Below are positions 1 to 11,244 of a stretch of 64,000 nt of DNA, one piece after another. Each line of letters begins with the position of its first letter. Position 1 is the first letter of the stretch. Origin of the DNA: Proteles cristata cristata (lineage: Eukaryota; Chordata; Mammalia; Carnivora; Hyaenidae); the NCBI GenBank assembly GCA_017311185.1, contig JAESUZ010003165.1:992001-1056000 (forward strand), read 5' to 3'. A model generated the notes under the pieces. That model was not told the DNA's origin, did no database searches, and worked only from the letters and a program-made list of their open reading frames with translations. The position numbers and the translations under genes were made by a program.

Positions 1-1539
1 TTATATTCCGCAGAAGCTGAGCTGGAAAACCAGTACAGGACCGCCATCAGACATTTGGAGGGGAAAGAAGATATCAGCACTTTATTTATTTTTTGGACCT
101 CCCTAAAGTGAATAACCCAACCATTTAGAGACAAAAATTCTCCCCCCTCCCAACACACACACAAATGTGGACAAGATTCTTCTCTATAAGTAGCCCTTTT
201 TTCCCCTGAAAGCCCTGCAAAGAAGTGTTGTATGAACTACTTCAAAATAAGTGATACAGATGACTGCACATTCAGCGGTCACACCAGAGAACACCTGGAT
301 CTCTAAAAAGAAGTGTGGAAGTGACTACTGGTAAATCATGCCAAGGTCATATCAGAATGTCTGAGGATTCCATGTCCCCATGGGAAAAATAAGCCACTGT
401 AACCAATTCTGTGATGTACCGTGTTTTCCAAAGAGTGGTGACTCCCAATGTCCTCCTGATTAAGACAGGAACAGTTATCAACTCCAATCACTAGAAAGTC
501 TCTTCTTAATAACTCTGGATAAACATGCTTAATTAGTAAGTATTTAAGGCTGGAATACAAGTTATTATAATGCCTAATCGCAATACACCAAATATAATTT
601 TAACCTTTCAGGGGAATATAGTTTTGGAAGGACAGCAAAAGATTCTTCTTGAATTGTCCTTTAACTCTGCTAAAAAACATGAAGCCTAAGCAAAGTCTGT
701 ATGGGCCAAGAAACCGGAATACAAACAAAAACCCCAGCAAAATAAACGTTTCCAAAGGCAACAAGTGTGTGATCACCTCCACATTCATTCATTCAGTGGA
801 AACATGGGAATAACTTCTGTGTTCCAGGGACATAGCATAGGAGCATATGGACGTAGAAGGCATGGCTCTTGCTCTGAAAAAATTCAAGGTCTAAAAATAA
901 TGTCTGAAGAGTCACAAGTCGTTTGTAATAATACTGTATTCATAGAGACAGAGATACATAAACCAGTAAGGTACATTTAAGTACACTAATAAAGAAGCTT
1001 CTCAAAAGGCTCCTATTGCGAGTTTACTAACAAATTTTGTTACCTGAGTGTGGGAACACGATTCAAGTTCTAACGTACTTTCACGACAAGAAATAACTTA
1101 TGACACATGTTTGGTAAAGGGCCCCCTCCCCTAACCAAACACAATCGGTAAGTCGGGTGCTTCTCGGCTTGGCAAGCAGGGCGTGGCGCTGGAGCCCTCA
1201 CCCAACCCCAAAGCCACTTGGAGCAGCTCAGGGTCTGGACGCTCGGCCTTCCCGGCCAGGGCCGGGTAACTCCCCAGTTCTCCTCCAACCTTGAAACAAC
1301 ACCGCCACCTCTCTGCGCCGTCATCCCTGCCCACTTACACACATACACCCGGGCGAAGGCACACAAACCACATCTTCCACTCCTGGAAAACCTGAAGGAA
1401 CGAACCGCGAAGCAGACACCCCCCCCCCCACCCCGGCCCAAAAAGCATCTACATTCCCTTCCTCGTTTCAGAGGCTGGATTCCCCTCATCTGGGCAAACC
1501 AGGGCACCTCAATGCGGTGCATCTAACGACTCCAGCCTG
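1..1539 (-). other. Probable RALA intron 1; no gene seen
   Basis: AT-rich, apparently single-copy sequence becoming GC-richer after about 1130. It holds a C-rich run at 1419-1436. I see no SINE, LTR or exon. It is inferred to be the 5' end of RALA intron 1 if the donor at 1948 is correct. Confidence 0.4.
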
Positions 1540-2850
1540 AGAAAGCCATTGCTTGGGCTGGCACAAACCCTGGGCGGGGATGCTCTGGAACAGGCGAGCA
1601 CGGGAAGAAAGGGAAGGAGGGGAGGGGGCGGAGGGAGGCGCGGGGGCGCCGCCCAGGCGGGGACCTCGGCGCGGCGGGCCGGGGAGGCAGGGTGACCTTC
1701 CGCCGAGGCCAGCTCAAGGAGGCGCGGGCTCGGAGCACCGTGCCGCCGCCGCCGGCTCTCGAGGCTGCGCTCGCCCGCACAGCGGCGAACACCGCGCCCC
1801 GGATTCCAGCCGGGCTCGTCCCCGGGCGGAACGCGGCGCTTGCAAGCTCCGCGTCCGGGCCGCGAGCCGCGGCCTCCGCCCGGACACACCCCCGCCGCCC
1901 CGGCGGCCGCAGCCTCTCCCGGGGCGGCCCGGGCGGGCGGCGCTCACCTGCACCGCGAGCCGGTCTGCCGCCCAGCGGGCTCCGGAAGCCGCGGCTGAGC
2001 TGGGTTCGGCCGGAGAGAGCCCGGCGCCGGTGGTCCGGGAGGCTCCGCGCCGCGAGGGGCAAAAGGACGAGTCCGACGGGCGGCGGCGGAGCCGGGGCGG
2101 CAGGAGGAGGAGGAAGACTCGGAGCGCTCCGCTCTCTGGAGACCCACCCTCCTCCTGGCCGCGCTGCAGCAGCCGCCGCAGATCACTTCCGGGGCACTGG
2201 GAGGCGGGGCGGGGCCGGCTGGGACCCACTTCCGTCCGCGAGCGCCGAGGAGCGAGCTGGGGGCCGAGGCCGGAGAACAATGGCCGGGAGGGCGCGGGCC
2301 GGCGGGCGTCCGCCCTCTGCGGGCGGAGTGCGGGCTGCGCCGCCCTTGGGACGGCCCCAGCCCCACTTCCCGCGTCCGGCGAGGTGGAGTCGCCTGCCGG
2401 GGGCCCGGGCGCGGCCGGGAGGTTCCCGGATCTCGGCGTCGGCGCCGCGCCGCCCCTGTCACTCTTCTGGGGCCGCGGAGGGGGTTGTCGGGGAAGGAGG
2501 GAGAGCCGCGGCCGCCATCTTGCTCCCGGGGGGGGGCGGCCGCTTCTCCCCGGCTGCGCCGGGGCGGAGGCCGCTCTGTCCCGGCGCCGGCGTGTTCCAC
2601 GGCGGCGCGGGCGACGTGGCTCGTCGCGAGCCGAGTCCTTGCGGCGGCTCGGTCACCCCCTGCCCCGGCCGGAGCGTCTCGGTGACCGCGGGCCCCTGGG
2701 GAACGCTCCCCGCCGACGGCGCCGGGGGCCCGGACGCCGCGGCTCTGGCGTCCCGCGTGGCGCCGCCACCACACGGCGGCCCCATCGTGTCTTTTGGTGG
2801 CTTCAGTTAGAAGTAGTTCCACTAAGTCGGTTGCTTTATTTGGATCCTTC
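1540..2850 (-). promoter_or_regulatory. RALA: CpG-island promoter, probably of RALA
   Basis: About 1.3 kb of very GC-rich DNA dense in CpG, free of SINEs and L1. Promoter-type motifs are visible: an ETS site acttccgg (2185-2192; CCGGAAGT on the minus strand), a GC box gaggcggggcggggc (about 2201-2215), another acttccg near 2228, and a YY1 site gccgccatcttg (2511-2522; minus-strand CAAGATGGCGGC). RALA is assigned by conserved gene order: it follows YAE1 on the same strand within tens of kb in mammals. No RALA coding exon lies in the window, so the assignment rests on synteny and the splice donor. Confidence 0.65.
1948..2180 (-). other. RALA: Predicted RALA exon 1 (5' untranslated)
   Basis: A minus-strand consensus donor, GGTGCAG|gtgagc, falls at 1948/1947 inside the CpG island, just downstream (in the minus direction) of the ETS and GC-box cluster. 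That geometry fits a first exon of roughly 200-230 bp starting near 2180. RALA's ATG is known to lie in exon 2, which would be beyond the left edge of this window. The 5' end is a guess. RALA encodes a Ras-like GTPase acting in exocyst-dependent membrane traffic. Confidence 0.5.
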
Positions 2851-2859
2851 CTCAGGTTT

Positions 2860-4430
2860 GAAATAGACCTTGTTGCCTAACGTCCGTTAGCAAGTAGCCT
2901 GGTCTCGCGCCCCCCTGCCCGCCCTGGACGCCCGCTCCCTGCCTTGCACACCTGGCTCAGGGGGTGCCCGGTGCCACGCGCAGACGTAAGAGCAAATAAC
3001 CCTGATTGGAAGTGTGCTGTATCCGCATACGGAGGAGAGACTGGATGACCACTAACTGCGTTGGGTTGTCCAGCGCAAACAGAAGGGGTGGAATGGCAAG
3101 TCCAGGGCTTCCCAAAGGAGACCCGCATCCAGCCCAGGGACAAATGATAAGTCCGAGCAGTAATTACAGGGCCTGAAAGTTCAAACCTGGGGTTACTGGA
3201 AAAGATGGGTCCGGAGAAGCAGATGGGAATCTCTGTGAGCTTTTCCTGCCTCGGCGAAGTCATGACTAGGGGAATGAGCCTGGACGGATTTGCAGTTTGG
3301 GCCGTCGGTGGGGCAGCTGGGCAGGAGGGCTCTGGGCCGGAGGCACCGTTGGGGAAACCCAGAGAGAGGCTGAGGACCATTCTGTGAGTGGCAGTTAGCA
3401 TCCGAAGAAGGTGGGTCCCTGAGATACCGGGATGCCAGATCAGCGGATTGTAAATGTAAACGCGGAGGGCGGATCCTGGGGAAGGGAATGGAATAGCGAT
3501 TATGATGCTGTTTTGCCTTGGAGGGGGGCGGGGGGAGGTAGAGTTGTAAAAGGAGCCGCTGACCGGCTGGACCCCGGGGTGACGTGGGAAAGTGCCATCT
3601 GGGACCTGGTGAGTGCCGGGCCCTGGTGCAGCCCGATGGCAGCGGCTACGTGGGTCTAGAAGGTCTGGGGGAGGTTCTGGGCCGAGGTCAAAAACGTGAC
3701 CGGCTTTGAATCCCCACTGGCAAGCCCACTGCAGTTTCCCTTCGTTGAGCACAGTTTCAGAACCACTTCTTTCTTGCTCCCTTCTCTTGGGCAAATTGCT
3801 GAAATACTGCATTTCTAAAATCCCCCCATGCTGACACTCAAGTGTGTAATGTTCTTGTAAGGACCACAAAGGTCAGGCTGGCCACACACTGAATATGACG
3901 GTGTACCTAGTATGGCGTTACAAACTCAGGACGTGAAATATCAATTTTACGGTTTTTAAAATTTAATCATTGACAATAGCTTATTTACCTTCGAATTAGC
4001 TCATTTAAAGTGGCCACAGACCAGGGACTGAGGGTGTCAGTTGAACAAATAGCTGTTGAATGGACAGTTAGAAGGAGGTTGACTTCACGAGTGAGCAGTG
4101 GGAACACAAAGACAACTCCAAGTTCATTAGCCTGTCTCAGCTGCTTTTTGGTTCATAGCCATGCTAACCTAGCTGAAAGCAGTCAGAAATAGAATGGATC
4201 ATTTTGAGCCGAGGCTTCAGAAAGCTACAAATAACAAAAGCCCTATAAATAATAGCTACAGCGGCAAACCAGAGACTAATTACTAGTTTTTATTTTTGGA
4301 CATAAAAACTTAGGAACTCTCACCTTTAGTTCTTAGATTATTCAAATACATTATTCTCAGGCTTCTGAGAGTAGAAATACATGTAGGTGTTTTTAAACAA
4401 CCATATAATAGATCCCGTACTGAACTGGAA
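2860..4430. other. CpG-island shore and upstream flank; no gene seen
   Basis: Moderately GC-rich DNA upstream of the putative RALA promoter. It contains a 330-codon minus-strand open frame (2877-3869) that resembles no family I know and has no splice or domain signature; it is probably chance. From about 3880 the sequence is AT-rich and unremarkable. Confidence 0.4.
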
Positions 4431-4435
4431 ATGAG

Positions 4436-4675
4436 AACAATGGCCTGAAGTCCCTTTTTTGTTCTTTGCTCACCGTATGACCCTAGTGAAGTCGCTTAAC
4501 CTCTCCCTGCCCTAGTTTTTGACTGTAAAATAGAAATAATAATGGCCTTCTACTGGCCTGCCTCTCAGAGATATTATAAGAAATAACAAATTAATATTTT
4601 AAAAGCTCTTTGAGGTACTTGGATGAAAGGGTGTAATTGTAACTACATATTATTAATAATTAGCACTAATATCCT
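4436..4675 (+). repeat. MIR SINE (ancient)
   Basis: Reads gaagtcgcttaacctctccc, then ctgtaaaatagaaataataa, then the attagcactaat tail. These match the MIR core (…acttaacctctctg…ctgtaaaatggggataataa…). Diverged, as expected for a repeat shared by all mammals. Confidence 0.75.
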
Positions 4676-4679
4676 GTAG

Positions 4680-5505
4680 AACTCATGAGCCTTCCTAAAT
4701 TTGCTGCCTGGGCGACTCAACATGAAGGATTCTGTTTTTAAAGTGGGCTTTGATTTAAAAAAAAAATAGGGTTAGATTTCTTTTTGACTTGTGAATTTAA
4801 TTTTTATTATTTATGATCAAACCTGATATGTCTTATGGTATGAGTAAAAAGTAAAAGAGAAAGCTTAGTAACTGCCGTCTTATATTCACTGCTGTTATAG
4901 CTAATATATGCTTTGGGAGGAGGTGTAGGTAGGTATGCTTTTGCTGACAAAAGATTCTGAACCTTGTTTAGAAATAAATGATTAGTTTTACCGTAGTATT
5001 TTAACTGGAATTTTCTATGAAAGCATTACTCATGTCCCCATAGAATAATAAGAATTTCACATGCAATTACATGTTGGTCTGAAACATGAAGCATTCCTGT
5101 GAATCATTCCCATCGTTATGTAATCAGAAATACAAAATAAAATGTATAGTCCTGTGAAGCTTTGTCCAGTGTCTATCCCTAAAGTAGATGAGATTTTGCC
5201 CATTACATTACTGGCTTCAGTATTTCTTTTTTGAAAAGTATATGCATATATAAACACATTTAAACATATTCATGGCCATATAATATGTATATTTTTATAT
5301 ACACACTCATCTACCAATTTATGAAAATATTAATGTACATTAACTACGCGTGTAGTAACAACTGTTAGCAACAAAACTCCTTTGGGTGTATTGACCAGAT
5401 AAGAAAGCAGTTGGTTATTGGCCGTTTGTCACTATTGATGGGAAAAAACCTCAGAATACGTGTTTATCATTAGTAGAGTTACGAACACTCTATGATACCC
5501 CCGAC
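4680..5505. other. AT-rich unassigned DNA
   Basis: No exon, SINE or L1 recognised. Short poly-A and AT-rich runs only. Confidence 0.35.
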
Positions 5506-5509
5506 AGCT

Positions 5510-5680
5510 TACCATATTACTTCATTTTGTTTTCACAACAACTCTGTGAGGCACTCATTATTCAAAAAAAAAAAAAAAAAATAGGCTCAGAGGGTTGAAG
5601 ACTTGCTACAAATTGTCAAGTAGCAGAGGCAATGTCAAATTTTTGAGACTCACGAATGCGCTGTTCCCTGTAGTACTTTA
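5510..5680 (-). repeat. MIR SINE, antisense, with internal poly-A expansion
   Basis: Reads ttcacaacaactctgtgagg, then cattattc, an A run of about 18 at 5565-5582, then taggctcagagggttgaaga. This is the complement of the MIR 3' half. The A run has grown where MIR normally has attttacagatgagg. Confidence 0.65.
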
Positions 5681-6002
5681 TACCATGGTTACCGGCTTGA
5701 TATGACAGTTATGCCAGAATATATTTAGAATAGGGACATTTCTGGCTTAAGATGGCTTGCCTGAAGAAGCTAAAATCTAGCCAACCTTAAGATTTTAAAA
5801 CTTAAAACTGCTATTCTTGTGTTTATGGCTGCATCTTCACCAAAAAGGCAGGAACTTTATTTTATTCATCTTTATATGCTTCATGATGTCAGGCATAAAT
5901 ACTCAAAAAGTATTTTAGGGATGAAAACAAGAAGTATATTGTGATGATCAATTGAATACTTTAGGGAAAAAACCATATTTATAATCACCTCGGAAGCTTT
6001 TA

Positions 6003-6051
6003 GGTGTGTGTGTGTGTATGTGTGTGTGTGTGCGCGCGCGCGTGTGCGCAC
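6003..6051. repeat. (TG)n/(CG)n microsatellite
   Basis: Alternating purine-pyrimidine tract of TG repeats with a gcgcgcgcgcg core. It is a classic Z-DNA-forming composition. Confidence 0.9.
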
Positions 6052-6450
6052 ATTTTCTGCGCAGTCTGGAAAAGATCATTTGTTTTGGTTTGCTTTATAA
6101 TTTAACTTAGTGAGGCCATTGCCTCAGTTTCCCCCTTCACTTTTATTGGCATCACGTCTTGGAAGGGTAGGCTTATACAGGTGCCATAAATGACAGTCAC
6201 TTCTGTGATCCCATTTCTAACATTTTTACTTAAATATTCAAAATAATTTTTTTTTTTGATGGCCACTCTGGCGAGAATGCCTAAGGAACAGAGGTCTGAT
6301 AATTTAGGCCTTTATTATAATTCTCCCCTTCATGTCCACCCTTGTGGACCACATATTTCCATACTTGGGTCAGGATATGAGAGGATAAGACTGTGAAATG
6401 AGTGGTCATTTCACAGAATCACCTGTACAGCTTTAGAGGGAAATCCCATT

Positions 6451-6685
6451 GGGGTGCCTGGGTGCCTTAGTCGGTTAAGCGTCCAACTTTCCGACTTTCG
6501 CTTAGGTCATGATCTCGCGGTTTGTGGGTTCGAGCCCCGCGTCGGGCTCTGTGCTGACTGCCAGCTCGGAGCCTGGAGCCTGTTTCAGTCTGTGACTCCT
6601 TCTCCCTCTGTCCCTCCCCTGCTCACGCTGTCTCTCCCTCTCTCCTAGAAATAAATAAAACATTAAAAAAAAAAATAAAAAATAA
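6451..6685 (+). mobile_element. CAN SINE (SINEC), young
   Basis: Head ggggtgcctgggtgccttag, tRNA-like B box gttcgagccccgcgtcgg, CT-rich region and A-rich tail. Flanked by a perfect 12-bp target-site duplication agggaaatccca (6437-6448 and 6686-6697). Carries the tgactgccagctc insertion of the young subfamily. Confidence 0.95.
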
Positions 6686-6775
6686 AGGGAAATCCCACTC
6701 CAAACAAAGTCAGTCAGAAAGTCACGGGTGGTCCCGTATGTATATAGTTATATACATACAAAAATATAACAAACA

Positions 6776-6957
6776 GGGGCGCCTGGGTGGCCCAGTCTGT
6801 TAAGCGTCCAGCTCTTGGTTTCACCTCAGGTCATGATCTCATGGTTCATGGGTTCAAGCCCTATGTCAGGATCCACAGCTGTCAGTGTGGAGCCTGCTTG
6901 GGATTCTCTCTCTGCCTCTCTCCTGCTCACACTGTCTCTATATCTCAAGGCTTATTT
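6776..6957 (+). mobile_element. CAN SINE (SINEC)
   Basis: Head ggggcgcctgggtggcccag and B box gttcaagccctatgtcagg. Tail degenerates into a TATC microsatellite rather than poly-A. Confidence 0.93.
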
Positions 6958-7002
6958 TATATATCTATATCTGTCTGTCTATCTACCTATCTGTTTATCT
7001 AG
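6958..7002. repeat. (TATC/TGTC)n microsatellite
   Basis: Imperfect tetranucleotide repeat grown from the 3' tail of the preceding SINE. Confidence 0.75.
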
Positions 7003-7059
7003 CAAATATAAACTGTCACACCCTCGCTTGAATTCTGATCATCAATCAGGTGTGGGAAG

Positions 7060-7155
7060 CTCTGGTTTCAGTAACTTACCCGAGGTCACCCAGAACCGTA
7101 AATAGAGTCAGAAACAAATTCAAATCTTACAAGTCCAGGTTAAGTATCTTTTCAC
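7060..7155 (-). repeat. MIR SINE fragment, antisense
   Basis: Reads agtaacttacccgaggtcac and then ttcaaatcttacaagtccag, the complement of the MIR central region. Confidence 0.65.
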
Positions 7156-7270
7156 TGGACTTTTAGTATATTTTTACTGACTACATATGATGGGGTAGGG
7201 GTAGGAGAGAAAAAGAGCAATTTTAATTTTTTAATTATTATTATTTACCATATTCTGTTGCATGGTTTTA

Positions 7271-7510
7271 TTTTATTTTTTTAATTTTTAAAAATTTTTT
7301 TTAATGTTTTTTATTTATTTCTAGGAGAGAGAGAGAGACAGCATGAGCAGGGAAGGGTCAGAGAGAGAGGGAGTCACAGATTGAAACAGGCTCCAGGCTC
7401 TGAGCTGGCAGTCAGCACAGCGCCAGATGCGGGGCTCGAACCCACGAACCGCGAGATCATGACCTAAGCGAAAGTCGGACGCTTAACTGACTAAGCCACC
7501 CAGGCGCCCC
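7271..7510 (-). mobile_element. CAN SINE (SINEC), young, antisense
   Basis: Poly-T leader, tctaggagagagagagaga, and end gccacccaggcgcccc. Perfect 15-bp target duplication tgttgcatggtttta (7256-7270 and 7511-7525). Young-subfamily insertion present. Confidence 0.95.
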
Positions 7511-7529
7511 TGTTGCATGGTTTTAAAAA

Positions 7530-7610
7530 TAAATGAGCTAATACCTGTAGAGTGCTTAGAACAGTACCTGGCATGTGGCAAGTACATGTAAGTTTCAGAT
7601 AACAAGTTTA
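7530..7610 (+). repeat. MIR SINE 3' fragment
   Basis: Reads aatgagctaatacctgtaga then gtgcttagaacagtacctgg, the 3' part of MIR. Confidence 0.75.
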
Positions 7611-7619
7611 TTGTCTAAC

Positions 7620-8850
7620 GACAGCATTCACTTTGCAAAGGGTTAAAATCGGTAAGACTGTCTTAGATAATAAACATTTTCTGGGTAGGAAAAATGGACG
7701 TAAATAATGGTGGAATTCTCAGGCTTTTTTTTGTTTGTCATGAAAGCTCTGCATTTGTGTAGCTGAAAATATTTCTATATTGCTTCTTTCAACCTTTTCT
7801 GATCTATTTAAAAGAAATGTTAATAATATGCTTACTAAATAAAGTTTCAGACTTGTAGCTGTGTAGTATTTGCATATGATTTTATTTAAGATACAGTTAT
7901 AGTTAAGATACGTGAGATGATGGACTGTGTCCTCCTGTCACTAAACTAGCTCCAAAATTGATTCTTATCATTGTGTGATCAAGTATTCGTTGTTTAGAAG
8001 CCATTGGCTGCTCATATTGATCTTTCAAATGAAATACTTCCCTGGAATGAGGTAATACATAAGCTTGGTTCTATTTTAATTTCTCTACTTCTCTACAGGT
8101 TTCTTTGTAGTCTTTCAACCTTGGGCAAACTTTTATACTTGTTAACTGTAAATAAAATTGTACATTTTCACCACTAGAATCTCTAGAACGCCATCTGATG
8201 TTTTTAAAAGCTCTTTAATATATTTTGACAAAGTCTTTAAAAGTATGCTTTTGGTCAGCATCTGTTAAAATTGGTACCCATCTTAGTTTTTGTTCAATTC
8301 CATAAGTTGTGTTACTTTTCAGAGGAAGTATCACATCCCCAGCAGCAATTTCTAGTGACTCCTATATTCTGGGGGGAGGTGGTTGTAAATGCATGCACAG
8401 AATACTTTCATATCTTAATGCAGAATATGAATTTAGTTGTTAATATACTCCATAAAAATGAATTTTACTATCATAAACAAATTGATTTGTCCTGGAAAAG
8501 GGTAGAGGTGGGGATAGACCAGAACAGAAGGTATTTACCAAGGTAGGAAGGATCCAATAGGTAGAGAGGATTAAGCCAAAAGGTACAGATCTGAGAAGCC
8601 AGAAGGGAGAATTAGATGCTGTCAGTGGTGAAGCAGCTGACTACTGGAGTCCAGAGTCAGACAACAAAAGGGAATTTAATTAGCATTTATTAAGTATTTA
8701 CTAAATTTCAGATTTTGTAGCAGCTACCTTACAAAAGAAGGAATGTCTGGCTAGGTCCCATAAATCTAGGTGGTTTGAGTCTTGAAAGTCAGAGAAAATA
8801 TTAATAAGCAGGACACTTGAACAAATTCTATCATTTCCTGCCTTTTAAGA
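7620..8850. other. AT-rich unassigned DNA
   Basis: No exon or young repeat recognised. A stretch near 8680-8720 (agcatttattaagtatttac) vaguely resembles an L2/MIR tail. Confidence 0.3.
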
Positions 8851-8858
8851 TACACCGA

Positions 8859-8957
8859 GGGTGCCTGGATGGCTTAGTTTGGTAGAGTGTTGATCTCAAG
8901 GTTGTGAGTTTGAGCCCCACATTGGGTGTAGAAATTGCTTAAAATCTTGTTAAAATA
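8859..8957 (+). mobile_element. Old short CAN SINE
   Basis: gggtgcctggatggcttag followed by gtgagtttgagccccacattggg and a short A-rich tail. Lacks the CT-rich region of the young type, so it belongs to an older tRNA-Lys-derived subfamily. Confidence 0.8.
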
Positions 8958-8999
8958 CTCTGAATAGTTTATCGTGAGAATTAAAAATTATATGAGATA

Positions 9000-10200
9000 G
9001 TGCATGTTAGTTATTTTAACCCACCCCCCAAACTTTTGGTCCATATCCATTCCTTCTTCATTCCTTCCACAATAGAAGACCATCATTCTATCTGTATTCT
9101 GGATCTCAACTCCTCCCATCTACTGGAGGCCCACACTCAGTCAATTATTTTCTTTGAGAATATTGTGTATTCAACCTCTCACTCTACTGGATCCTTGTTG
9201 AAAGTGCCTTTGTCATATCTTCCCTTCCTCTAGCTTCTACCTGGATTCTCCTTCCTTTCACTAAAGAAAAATTTTCAGAGAATTTTCTGTGCTTGCTATC
9301 TCCCCTTCCTCACCTCCAAGTTACTCCTCAACCAGTTGTAATCAGGCTTTCATTCCCAACACTGCTTTGAAACTACTCAGATAAAGTTACCAATATCATC
9401 CTTACTGTATATCTCTTCTTAATGTTTCAACAGCGTTTGAATTTGTTGACCATCCCTTCCCCCTCCCCCCCCCCCTTTTTTTTTTTAACAATCTGTTCTC
9501 TTTGCTTCTGTAATACCACACTTCAAAGTTTCCTTTCTGGCCACTCCTCATTGTCCTTTGGACCTTATGTCTTTGCTTAAATGTTACCATTCAAGGAACT
9601 GTAAGGCCTTTATCACTTAGTGTAGTCTTCACATTCTTCTTGGATGATCTCATCTATGGCCATGGCTTTACTATCTATATGTTGATAACTTCAAGCCATG
9701 ATCTCACTCCCAAGCTTGAAACCTATATATTCAATTCCCTACTTGGTATCTTTTGGGTGTTTCATACATACCGAGCTCAAACACAGAGTATCCAAACTGA
9801 AGTGATGCCACCACCCACCCAAATGCCAGAAACCAGAAATCTAAATGTGTACTTTGAATATTCCATCTTCCTCAACATCCAGTCTGTCACCTTCTGGTAA
9901 ACCTTCCTCCTCAGTAGATCTCAAAGTCATCCTGCTCCACTCTGTTTCTACTGCCACTTTCCTAATCCAGACCATTATTATTATTATTATTTTTAATCCA
10001 GACCATTATTATGTGCTTACTATCACTGCTGGAGCAAATAGGTTCATATAACTCCTCTGCTCAACCCTTTCAGTTCTTCCATTAATTTTAGGAGAGTCTG
10101 AACTCCTTCGTGTATCTTTTACATACAGCCTTACACAATCTAATGTCAGCTTATCTCTGTACCCTCATCTCTGGTCACTTTTCCCTCGTCCCTCTCCCTC
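9000..10200 (+). mobile_element. L2 LINE fragment with reverse-transcriptase relic
   Basis: A pyrimidine-rich 1.2-kb relic of LINE-2 in sense orientation. At about 9420-9455, gtttcaacagcgtttgaat followed by ttgttgaccatcc is a decayed version of the L2 reverse-transcriptase stretch that codes for SAAFDTVDH. Later landmarks in L2 order are gatctcatctatggccatgg, ttcaattccctacttgg, ccaaactgaag, ccagaaaccagaaatct and actgccactttcctaatcc. Many stops; not functional. Confidence 0.85.
9455..9487. repeat. Poly-C/poly-T tract inside the L2
   Basis: ccctccccccccccccc followed by eleven T residues interrupts the L2 relic. Probably a slippage expansion. Confidence 0.8.
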
Positions 10201-10202
10201 CC

Positions 10203-10236
10203 CCCAGAGAGAGAGAGGGAGAGAGAGAGAGAGAGA
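10203..10236. repeat. (GA)n microsatellite
   Basis: cagagagagagagggagagagag-type dinucleotide run following a C-rich stretch. Confidence 0.9.
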
Positions 10237-10239
10237 TCT

Positions 10240-11240
10240 AGCTCCAAGAATACGAGTAGTTGTCTGCTTTTGTATGTACTGTGGTCCCCCAAAATGTATG
10301 AAAGTTAAATGAGCAAAAGTTAAGACCCATTATGCCAGGCTTGTAAATCAATAATATAACTCTAATTATTGTATAAAGGCTTTATTTTTTAACCTCTGCC
10401 ATATGTATACTTAATATATTTAAAACCTATGTTAAACATTAAAAATGATAAATTTCTTAACATACATTCCAGTTCTCCCATTTATGGTGACATTTAGTAG
10501 ATGAAATTTATTTTCACGTTGGAAAGAAGTTGATGTGTATTTTGTAGAGTGCGGACCATTAGTGTTAATGTTTTATAAACACTGGAAAATTAGTGAGAGA
10601 AATTTGAATTCCTGCTTTCTCTTGATAATGAGTTCATTAATGGGTTGTATCCCATGTTCTTTCTGTGTTTGAATCTCTGGAATACTTAAGGATGTTAATT
10701 ATCAATCCATAACTTTAACAATCTCTCCATTTCCTTTGTCACTGTATTTTATGTTTTAGACACAGTTGTCAAAGATAAATTTCCAGTGTTTTCTAAATGT
10801 GCATTCATATAGTTCTTTCCTTTCACATTTGGATTCACAGGAAATCAACTTCAAGTTTGACAAAGAATCTGATTTGGGCTAACGATTCACAACATTAGGA
10901 AAACCTAATGATTTTTTTTGGACCCTGTCTCAATTACAGTGTTAATGGCAATATTTTCAGTTTTTGTCATTAACTTTTATAAAATATAAGGTTCAAGTGT
11001 CGTAAAATATTCAAATAATTGCACAAATACTGCTGTACAAAGATGGCATTATCTGAAGGTAAGCTATTAGTCGGCAAAGAACACTGTTACGTAGTAACAG
11101 CTTCACCTTTTAATCAGTGGATATGTTGTGATCTCAGTTCAGCCTAGAAAAAGCAGAGGGTGGGGTGCGAATGGATCGATGTGTTCTCAAGGAAGTCTAG
11201 TACTACCTCTCTCCATGTTTGTTCTGTTTCTTCTGCTTAA
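10240..11240. other. AT-rich unassigned DNA
   Basis: No exon, SINE or clearly assignable repeat seen. Confidence 0.35.
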
Positions 11241-11244
11241 GAAA

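Noticed and set aside
1553..2866. 437-codon plus-strand open frame (and overlapping 372-, 292- and 188-codon frames) in the left CpG island
   Set aside because: Very GC-rich DNA has few stop codons. The peptides are Arg/Pro/Gly/Ala low-complexity with no domain, and several frames are open at once.
6451..6540. tRNA-like A and B boxes within SINE heads, considered as tRNA genes
   Set aside because: They are the tRNA-derived head of CAN SINEs. No clean cloverleaf or acceptor end was evident, and they sit within full-length SINEs with target duplications.
6454..6648. Many 60-90 codon frames containing MAQSVKRPTSAQVMISQFVGSSPASGS-like text
   Set aside because: These are translations of CAN SINEs in one frame, repeated wherever a SINE lies.
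6003..7002. Possible CRISPR-like regular array of short repeats
   Set aside because: Simple microsatellites in mammalian DNA; no repeat-spacer structure.
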